Assembly: GCF_963678635.1 (NCBI RefSeq)
Contig: NC_087062.1
Span: 53,950,473 to 54,014,472 of the forward strand
Direction: 5' to 3'
DNA: 64,000 nt
From: Symsagittifera roscoffensis
Lineage: Eukaryota > Xenacoelomorpha > Acoela > Convolutidae
In this document: positions 56,795 to 64,000 of the stretch, piece after piece
Numbering within the stretch: position 1 is the first letter of the stretch
How the letters are laid out: every line of letters begins with the position of its first letter
Made by a program: the position numbers and the translations under genes
The notes under the pieces: model-generated
Databases searched by the model: none
Told to the model about the DNA's origin: nothing
The model's input: only the letters and a program-made list of their open reading frames with translations

Positions 56795-57182
56795 CTAAAA
56801 CAGTATTTGTTCATATCAATGTTTTATATTTGTTTAAAACTTTGTCAATAAGGGTACAAATCAACTTCAAAGTAAACTCAACAAAACAAAGGAAACAATT
56901 TCGACAGTTAGTGTCACAATGGCCTGTTCATGTCAGGTAAATGACACAAATACTCAAACAAAAACAGCAACAAACGTCACAATTTCAGATTTTTAACCTA
57001 GGAACTACATTTATTCTTGACACTATAAAGACAAAAAATTTAATGCATTCCCAGTGTGACGGATAGTTTTGCATGAGATAATCATCTGAAATTTCTCCAT
57101 GGGAGCTGATTGGTTCTGTCACATTGAACAGGATTATGGCAAAAAATAATTATTTGTCAGTTTGTTGACTGTATTTTTTCGC
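56795..57182. other. Probable intron of the LysM gene
   Basis: No exon with a GDTL motif was found on the minus strand. Plus-strand ORF 56743-56940 is AT-driven. Confidence 0.4.
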
Positions 57183-57316
57183 TGTATATTGCACGCGTTT
57201 GCCGTGATCAGCAACCTATTCAAACAAGATGAACCAAGTGGAGTCCCGCAAGGGAGCGCCTTAGGGCCTATACTATTTCTAATTGTTAGCGATGATATCT
57301 TGGATTGACCAAAATT
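57183..57316 (+). pseudogene. Older CR1-like RT, left part (interrupted by LINE insertion)
   Basis: Encodes SGVPQGSALGPILFLI (RT motif B region) and continues to DDILD followed by TGA. The frame stops at the target-site duplication ATTGACCAAAATT (57304-57316). The continuation is at 60827 onward. Upstream parts of this RT are not recognisable before about 57180. Confidence 0.8.
57304..57316 (+). repeat. Target-site duplication, left copy
   Basis: ATTGACCAAAATT is identical to 60814-60826. The pair brackets the LINE 57317-60813. Confidence 0.9.
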
Positions 57317-60300
57317 GGATCCAGCGGCAACCGCCTACTCGTGGTGGATTCGTCTCCAACTGGAGCAAATGGTGCCAACCCTGCCGCAACAGCGACAGAC
57401 TTCCCAGAAAGGGACCCTATTCGTCACTCAACCCGGGTTTTTGGTAGTGGAGAAGACAACGCCAGCCTCTCTTCTCCTGCTCCAACTACTGATGGCTGGT
57501 ATTGAACCCAACCCCGGTCCGGCACAGAAAGTCAACTGCAAAGTCTGCTCCCGACAGATGAAAACACAGACAATCAGATGCCACCAATGCAAAGAATGGA
57601 TGCACCTGAAATGCAGCGGCATGCGCAAGACAGCCGAGTACCTCTCTCAGCCAGACTGGAGATGCCCCCCCTGCACTGCAGAGACCCCCCGACAAACCCA
57701 GAAAGTGAAGTTCAAGCTACTACAACTGAACTGCAATGGCATACAGAATAAAGCAATAGAGCTCAGCAACTACCTACAAGAAAGGAAGATCACAGTTGCC
57801 GCCCTTCAAGAGACCAAACTACAAGAACGGAACAAGACGCCGAAGTTCCCTGGCTATACTGCCATCCGACGGGATCGTGGTCAAGGAGGTGGCGGACTCA
57901 TGACCCTCATTCACGAAACTGTCGACTTCAACACCATGGACATAGATCAGCAGAACGACGGCACGAGAGAAGTCCAGGGAGTCAACATCAAGATGAACGA
58001 AGTTGAATTGAACATCATCAACTACTACATCCCTCCCTCCAGCAGCTGTCCTCAAGGTTACAAGGCGTCCCTGCAAGACCTCCTCTACAGCAGCAAGACA
58101 ATCCTGGTAGGAGACGCGAACGCACACAGTTCCTTGTGGCATTCCAGCAACCAAGAAGACACCCGTGGCTCCGAACTGGCAGAAGAAATTGAAGACTCCT
58201 CCTTCGGCGTCCTCAACACCGACCACCCAACTCGCCTCCCACGAGGAGATCAGCCATCCTCGCCGGACATCAGCATGGCCTCCTCCGACCTGCTTCTCGA
58301 CCTCTCCTGGAAAACAGAGATCACCCTGGGCTCAGATCACCTTCCCATGAAGATCGAACTGAAGAGGGACACAGAAGTCAGAGCACCCAAGCGCACCTTC
58401 GTGAACCTCAGCAGAGCCGACTGGGATACCTTCAAACAGGAAACAGAAGAACTCTTTCTGAGCGAAGAAGAACCATCTGACACCCACAGCGGAGAGAAAG
58501 TCTTCAGGAAGATTCTGAACACTGCTTCTGCTCACAACATTCCCTCCGGACGCATTCCCAAAGCCAAGACCAACATTCCGCCAGCAGCCTCCCGCCTGAT
58601 CAAGCAAAGAGACGAAACAAGAAGAAACAACCCTCACTCCGAAGACATTCCGACCTTGAACGCCAGGATAGACTTCCTCATTTCCAAGCAAAGAATGGAG
58701 AAATGGAAAGAGCATGTGGCAACATTCGACAGAAAAACCAATGTGACCAAACTCTGGAAGACAATCGGCGCGATCACAGGAAAGAAACAAAGTGCCCCTC
58801 CAAATCAAGGAATAAAATTCAACGAAAAACAGATTAAAGACGCCAGCAGTATGAGCAACGCTTTCAATATACAATACGCAAGACCAATGAACCACAAGAC
58901 CGAGAAAGACAACAGGAAAATAAACAGAAACATAAAGAAACAACCTCTCAACGACGCCCCAGTCATTACCTCCAAACAAGTAAAAACTGCCATACAGAAC
59001 GCGAAGAACTCCAAAGCATTCGGCCCAGACAACATCTCGACCACTCACATGAAACACCTCGGACCATATGCTATCAACTACCTCACGAAGATCTTCAACC
59101 TGTCGCTCAGCAAATGCCAGATCCCAGCAATTTGGAAGTCGTCAGTCATTATTCCGCTGCTGAAACCAGGCAAAGACGCAGGCCTCAGCAACTCGTACAG
59201 ACCCGTCTCCTTGCTTTGCCCAGCCTCGAAGATCCTGGAGAAGTGCATCCAACCTCTCATCACCGAACACCTCCACTTCGCCAGTCACCAACACGGCTTC
59301 CGGTCCAAGCACTCAACGGTCACCGCTCTTTGTGACATCACGACAGCCATCTCCAACGGCTTCAACAGAAAGAAACCAGCCGACAGGACTCTGCTTGTCG
59401 CGATTGACCTGTCGAAAGCCTTCGACACGGTTAAGCATTCCAAGCTCCTCGACCTCATCAACAAGACCAGTCTGCCCAGTGCTCTGAAAAGATGGCTCGC
59501 GAACTTCCTACAAGGACGACAAGCAAGAACACTGTTTCGCGACTCTCTCTCAAAAGCACGGATAGTTCGGTTTGGAGTGCCACAAGTATCAGTTTTGTCG
59601 CCACTCCTTTTCAACTATTACGTCGCAGACGCACCTAGCCCTCCGGACGAAATCAAGATCAAGTCCTACGCAGACGACTTCACGTCCCTCATTCTCGGCA
59701 CCGACATACCAGCAATGGCAGGAAAACAAACGGAGTACCTCGCAGAACTAGTGAACTTCTTCGAAGAGCGAAACCTCCAGATCTCCATTGACAAGAGTTT
59801 TGTCACACTGATGACACCACAGACAGCCCAATACAAAACCGTTCCTGAAGTGAAGATAAACAATGAACAAATAAGAATGAACAACCAAGCGAAGATCCTC
59901 GGCATCACTTTCGACACCATGCACACTTTCGGGGCCCATTGCAGAGACACTGCGAAGAAATGCTCTCAACGCAACAACGCCCTGAAAGCGCTTGCCGGCA
60001 CTGACTGGGGAAGCGACAAGGAAACACTCCTCATGACCTACAAAGCCGTTGTTCGCTCTAAACTTGAGTACGGCGCCGCTGTGATAACGCCCACACTCTC
60101 CGAAAGCAACATCGAGAAACTACAGAAGGTCCAAAACAGCGCCCTGAGAACAATCACCGGATGCCACGCCATGACTCACATAGACCACCTTCACCAAGAA
60201 ACATCCGTTCTACCAGTTAGACGACACCTCAGAATGCGAACGATAAAACATCATCTCGCCAACCACTTGCCAGATCACCCAGGAAACCAACTCACGAAAG

Positions 60301-60813
60301 AACCCAAGAACCCACCAAGACTCATGAAAGAAACCCTCCAAACACGATATGAAGAAAGATACATTGAACCTCTACTCGACAGCAATAGACCTCTAACCGA
60401 AAAGAAGTACAGAAACCTGCTAAAAACGATCCACACAAATGAGGTACGCGACGCCTTACAAACCTACGAATACCCAGCAGTCCTCGGACACAATCCACCA
60501 AAAATTGCCAAAGAAGAAACCGAATTACCAAGAACAACAAGAAGAACACTGGCACAGCTCAGATCCGGCTACTCAAAGTTCCTGAACTCGTACATGAACA
60601 GAATTGACCCGACAGTAAGCGAACTTTGCCCGGACTGCCAGCAAACAAGCCACACAACTATACACCTGTTCGACTGCATCGCAAATCCTACGAACTTAAC
60701 CCCAGCCGATCTCTGGAAGCAACCGAAGAAGACAGCAATATTCCTGAAACTCCCCACAACCCTGGACCCAACAACGAGCGACGAATAGATCTCAGAAGGG
60801 CAACAACAACAAC
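57317..60813 (+). mobile_element. Full-length non-LTR retrotransposon with target-site duplication
   Basis: Starts GGATCCAGCGGCAACCGCC and ends with a short CAA repeat (60801-60813), with no poly(A). It is flanked by an exact 13-bp duplication. The 5' end matches the start of the second family member at 61556 (GGTCCAGACTACGCCGCC), so both appear full length at the 5' side. Intact ORF, exact TSD and intact tail indicate a recent insertion. GC content is much higher than its surroundings. Confidence 0.92.
57369..60788 (+). CDS. LINE polyprotein: NPGP motif, PHD finger, AP endonuclease, RT, zinc finger; 1139 aa
   Basis: First in-frame ATG 57369, stop TAG 60786-60788, no internal stop. Order: leucine-rich segment ending MAGIEPNPGP (57495-57521), a 2A-like motif; PHD-type finger CKVC ... 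CHQC ... HLKC ... CPPC (about 57537-57675); AP endonuclease with LQLNCNG, ALQETKL, GGGGL, VGDANAHSSLW, PDISMAS and GSDHLP; reverse transcriptase with KAFGPDNIS, YRPVSLLCP, QHGFRSKHST, IDLSKAFDTV, FGVPQVSVLSPLLFNYY and catalytic YADD at 59667-59678; C-terminal CPDCQQTSHTTIHLFDC knuckle (about 60628-60678). It would nick target DNA and reverse-transcribe its own mRNA. The layout suits the CR1/Jockey-group LINEs; exact clade not settled. In GVPQ-V-SVLSP the usual G is V, a possible weak point. No separate ORF1 is seen upstream; the 2A-like motif may release a short leader. Confidence 0.93.
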   Translation: MVPTLPQQRQTSQKGTLFVTQPGFLVVEKTTPASLLLLQLLMAGIEPNPGPAQKVNCKVCSRQMKTQTIRCHQCKEWMHLKCSGMRKTAEYLSQPDWRCPPCTAETPRQTQKVKFKLLQLNCNGIQNKAIELSNYLQERKITVAALQETKLQERNKTPKFPGYTAIRRDRGQGGGGLMTLIHETVDFNTMDIDQQNDGTREVQGVNIKMNEVELNIINYYIPPSSSCPQGYKASLQDLLYSSKTILVGDANAHSSLWHSSNQEDTRGSELAEEIEDSSFGVLNTDHPTRLPRGDQPSSPDISMASSDLLLDLSWKTEITLGSDHLPMKIELKRDTEVRAPKRTFVNLSRADWDTFKQETEELFLSEEEPSDTHSGEKVFRKILNTASAHNIPSGRIPKAKTNIPPAASRLIKQRDETRRNNPHSEDIPTLNARIDFLISKQRMEKWKEHVATFDRKTNVTKLWKTIGAITGKKQSAPPNQGIKFNEKQIKDASSMSNAFNIQYARPMNHKTEKDNRKINRNIKKQPLNDAPVITSKQVKTAIQNAKNSKAFGPDNISTTHMKHLGPYAINYLTKIFNLSLSKCQIPAIWKSSVIIPLLKPGKDAGLSNSYRPVSLLCPASKILEKCIQPLITEHLHFASHQHGFRSKHSTVTALCDITTAISNGFNRKKPADRTLLVAIDLSKAFDTVKHSKLLDLINKTSLPSALKRWLANFLQGRQARTLFRDSLSKARIVRFGVPQVSVLSPLLFNYYVADAPSPPDEIKIKSYADDFTSLILGTDIPAMAGKQTEYLAELVNFFEERNLQISIDKSFVTLMTPQTAQYKTVPEVKINNEQIRMNNQAKILGITFDTMHTFGAHCRDTAKKCSQRNNALKALAGTDWGSDKETLLMTYKAVVRSKLEYGAAVITPTLSESNIEKLQKVQNSALRTITGCHAMTHIDHLHQETSVLPVRRHLRMRTIKHHLANHLPDHPGNQLTKEPKNPPRLMKETLQTRYEERYIEPLLDSNRPLTEKKYRNLLKTIHTNEVRDALQTYEYPAVLGHNPPKIAKEETELPRTTRRTLAQLRSGYSKFLNSYMNRIDPTVSELCPDCQQTSHTTIHLFDCIANPTNLTPADLWKQPKKTAIFLKLPTTLDPTTSDE

Positions 60814-60826
60814 ATTGACCAAAATT
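60814..60826 (+). repeat. Target-site duplication, right copy
   Basis: ATTGACCAAAATT is identical to 57304-57316 and directly follows the CAA-repeat tail of the LINE. Confidence 0.9.
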
Positions 60827-61380
60827 ATCCAAATGTTTTTTTTTGTATTCAGATGACGCCAAACTCAGTACAACCGTTCCACCAGTTTTTGCATCTCACC
60901 GATACGATACTAATCAGCTGACTTCTTGGACTGGCTCTTATAACCTGAACTTTCATCCCTCCATGTGTTTCTACCTTCATTTTTCTCCTGTGTTCCAGGG
61001 ATCAGTTTATTTAATACACGCAGTGCTTCAGTGTAAGAAGAAAACCGAAGACTTGGGTGTTATAATTTCTTTGGACCTAAAACGGTGTTCACACAATTTT
61101 TCAAAAGTCTAGAAAGCTCAACGGAGTTTCTGTTGTTTGCGCAATACAGTACTTACTTTTAAGCTCCCATCATGTGTTAAATACAAAATGTTCAATCGAT
61201 CATATTTTATTGCTGCTTGGGGCCCAAAAGGTTGGAGCCCAAATGTTTTTTGCTTGCGCAAACTAGAGTCGCTCAATTATCTTGGACTCAAGTGGTGTTT
61301 TGGATCAACAACTTCCTACGAGTGTTACAAAGCTGATGGTCAGTAGTACAAAAAAGCGATAATGTGATGCAGCCTATTTC
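60827..61380 (+). pseudogene. Older CR1-like RT, right part
   Basis: Continues the interrupted RT. In the same frame as the left part (after one TSD copy) it reads LYSDDAKLS, the catalytic YxDD box, then LTSWTGSYNLNFHPSMCFY and TEDLGVIISLDLKRCSHN (to 61112), all typical of CR1-type RTs. A further piece, LRKLESLNYLGLKW near 61255-61300, matches the C-terminal region after a frame change. The TGA before the insertion and later frameshifts show that it was already decaying. Confidence 0.8.
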
Positions 61381-61555
61381 TCATAATGAAATAGGTCAAT
61401 GATCTGCAAGATAAACTCGGTGCTGAACTTGTTCCTGATGATGTATTTGCAACTGGCATCTAACTACTTACAGGATTGCAATCAATTAGTTCTTTTTGAT
61501 CGAGAAATTTACTTCACAGAATATCTATTCATGGACTATACAGTGGTATTTCACA

Positions 61556-64000
61556 GGTCCAGACTACGCCGCCTTCAAGTGGTTGACCCGACATCCTGGC
61601 TTTCCAGGTTGAAAATGGCGTCAAGCCACCCTACCAAGCGTCGGGAGAAGCTCAGAAGTTTCTGGGTTTTCGGTTACAGAGCGTCTGCGGCCGGCCAGGC
61701 TCCTCTGTCTACTGATACTCACCCTGCTCTTTAGATCCGGCATTAACCCTAACCCCGGTCCCTACAAATTTTCACCCTGTAGCTAAAACATTAGTCGAAA
61801 CCAAGCCAGTGTCTGGTGCCACATATGTGGCTGGATACATTAAATGCAGCGGCCTCGAATTTTTAAAAGAACATCACCGAGATTTTTACTGCCCCCTTTG
61901 CACTTCTACTTTCATTTAACCCCCCCCCCCCCCCCCCCGGAAGCAAAGCCCCATCCACCACCTCTTACCAAGTAACAGTTTCCACAACCAATACTTGCCC
62001 ACAGCCCCCTCTGCAACAATTCCCAAAGCCAACAATCAAAAGGCATCCTCAGAATCCTCCAGTTTAATTGTAATGGAATCTCTGGGAAAGCTCCTGAAAT
62101 TGCAGATTTCCCTGCCCAGAATGAAATACACATAGCCCTATTCCAAGAAACCAATCTCACGAAACAAAGCCGTAATCCCTCACTAGGTCCCTTATACCAT
62201 CTAATTCGAAAAGACAGGCCCAAAGAGGGTGGAGGCCTCCATTGCAATACATGAATCCATACATTACAAAGAATTAAGTTTAAACACCGACGGAGGCTAT
62301 CTGTATATCAGTTGTAGCCAGCACGTCGAAACTTCGTATTATTAATTTTCATATCCCCCTAGATCTAGTTGTCCCCCCTAAATGACGATACCCCTCAATG
62401 ACGCCCCCCTAAATGATGATACCTTTTAATTTTTTATCCTTTGATGCAAATTTCTCCTCCCCTGACACCTCCCTAGCATCGCAGAGCCTTTTATTTTCTT
62501 CGTCCTGGAACCCAATTAAGTCTCTAGGCTGCGACCACCTTCCCATACTTATCGAACTAGCTCTAGATAACAGCATGCACTTTTCTCCAAACAAGACATT
62601 CATTAACTTCCTCAGGTCCGATTGGCGGCAATTCACCTAGGAGAATGAGTCCGGTTGCCTTGCCTCGAGTTTTCCTTCTTCGGTTTCGGCCGGGGAGAAA
62701 CTCTTTCGGGATCTGGTACTGAGGGCTGCACGCCACCACATCTCCGCCGGTCGCCACCGCCATTACACCTCGACTCTTTCTCCAGAGTCAGCCTCTCTTG
62801 CTGCTGAACGAGATCTCGGCCGCTATAATAATCAGGCCATGGAAACTACACAGCACTCTCGTTTCACTCCTTCCCAATTGAACTTCTCGATCAGACAGCG
62901 AAAGACAAGAGAAACAAATAGCGTAAAATCCTCCAGACCTGTGATTACCGCACTGGCGCCAGAAAGTTCCTGAAAGTTGTACGCTCCCTGAACGGATCCA
63001 GACCTGTGGTACGAAGGCACCCTATTCAATTTTAATCGAAAACAATCTTTTCAGACAGACATAGCTAAGGCTTTTAAAAAACAGTTTACAAATGCCAGAA
63101 TTCATGCGTCAGAAAAGCTACTCCGGAAAACTAGACGCAAAATAGCCAAGCTCACCATGTTAGATAACCCCGCTTTCTCCCCCTACAAACTAAACAAGCC
63201 ATTGCGGACAGCAAACCCTCGCGAGCTCTTGGTCCGGATGGCCTTTGCAACATTAACTTAAAACACCTGGGACCCTATATTTTGAATACTTAATCAATCT
63301 TTTCAATATGCCGCTGTCTGAAAATATTATCCCTAAAATGTGGAAAAACTCCAAGATAAACTCCTACCCAAACCCAAAAAGGATTATAAATTATCCACCT
63401 CTTTACTTTGCCCATCTCTTTACTTTCAGGCCTATCTCTTTACTTTGCCCCGCTTTTCAAGTTTTAGAAAGGCTCATTCAGCTTTTTTTAACAAAGTATC
63501 TCCCCACCGCCACACGCCAACATGGTTTTCGTCCTTTCAACTCTACCACTACTGCGCTTTCCACACTAGAATTTTTTTTATCACAGACGGTTTTAATCAG
63601 AATCGCCCACCCTCCTGCACCATTCTCGCAACGCTTGACCTCTCGAAGGCTTTTGATATGGTGTGTCTTTGTACTCTCGTGGAACTAATTCATGACACAC
63701 CACTCCCGAGAGGTATTGTTCGTTGGCTGAGTAACTACTTGAATAGCCAACAAGCCACCACACTTTTTAACACCCAAGAATCCCCCCCACAAACTAGTTC
63801 ACTGTGGAGTTCTCCAGGGCTCTGTTCTTTCGCCCACATTTTTTAATTTTTACGTCCATGACGCTCCCACGCCTCCCAATAAAGTTCGTCTCACATCTTA
63901 CGCTGACGATTTCCATCCCTTTTTCCAAAGCACTGATGTAGAGGCAGCATCTCGATCGTTGAATGATTACCTTCTTCAAGTTTTAATTTTTCAATTCCAG
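61556..64000 (+). pseudogene. Second, decayed LINE of the same family, running off the window
   Basis: The 5' end GGTCCAGACTACGCCGCC aligns with the start of the intact LINE. Coding remnants, in several frames, follow the same order: leucine-rich segment with SGINPNPGP (about 61728-61765), PHD-finger pieces (CHICGW, CPLC), endonuclease (LQFNCNGISGKAPEIA, FQETNLTK, EGGGL; CDHLPILIEL near 62530), a long linker, and RT with SFDLSKAFDM-like region, SNYLNSQQATTLF and SYADDFHPFF (about 63896-63925). A C18 tract at 61920-61938 and many stops and frameshifts inactivate it. The 3' end lies beyond 64000. Confidence 0.88.

Noticed and set aside
58332-59057. 241-codon minus ORF inside the LINE
   Set aside because: Antisense of the endonuclease-RT linker of an intact plus-strand ORF; no domain of its own.

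Overview
The window is from the nuclear genome of a bilaterian animal, most likely an invertebrate. It is AT-rich, its genes are split by GT-AG introns of about 160 bp to 2 kb, and it is full of retrotransposons and short interspersed repeats. A Prospero/Prox homeobox gene argues for Bilateria. Nothing in the sequence fixes the phylum.

Four host genes can be supported. (1) 5706-9326 (+): a four-exon gene of unknown family, about 367 aa, with one N-terminal hydrophobic segment. (2) 35133-37875 (+): a four-exon Prospero/Prox gene, about 601 aa, with an unusually long spacer between homeodomain and Prospero domain. (3) 41964-44260 (+): a two-exon gene for a 76-aa secreted cysteine-rich peptide. 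(4) 56169-56794 (-): the 3' exon of a LysM-domain gene of LYSMD1/2 type, whose 5' exons are not visible. Two other minus-strand stretches (about 31720-31785 and 45768-45962) may be terminal exons.

Mobile and repetitive DNA fills most of the rest. A 225-bp satellite with higher-order duplication occupies 1-3800. A roughly 541-bp interspersed repeat without terminal inverted repeats, but with three internal palindromes, occurs about nine times. A decayed Ty3/gypsy (Mag-like) element lies at 15.5-19.8 kb with its integrase segment inverted. A second Mag-like element (48016-54249) has 368-bp LTRs, a primer-binding site and a polypurine tract, and is enclosed by an outer pair of about 752-bp direct repeats, each carrying the same 106-codon ORF. 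A decayed gag-protease fragment lies on the minus strand at 28.7-30.75 kb, beside a non-LTR RT fragment. Two hairpin-forming sequences lie at 24.55 and 40.13 kb, the first next to an ACAT microsatellite of about 220 bp.

The right end (57.2-64 kb) is a nest of non-LTR retrotransposons. An older CR1-like RT is interrupted by a full-length element with an unbroken 1139-codon ORF (NPGP motif, PHD finger, endonuclease, RT). The insertion is bounded by a 13-bp target-site duplication, and removing it with one duplication copy puts the two RT halves back in one frame. A second, decayed member of the same family starts at 61556 and runs off the window.

The host genes are unrelated to one another and look like separate loci spaced by transposons. 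The clearest candidates for new biology are the A-LTR-internal-LTR-A composite with its conserved ORF, the three-palindrome repeat family, the expanded Prospero protein, the 146-bp hairpin and the cysteine-rich secreted peptide.
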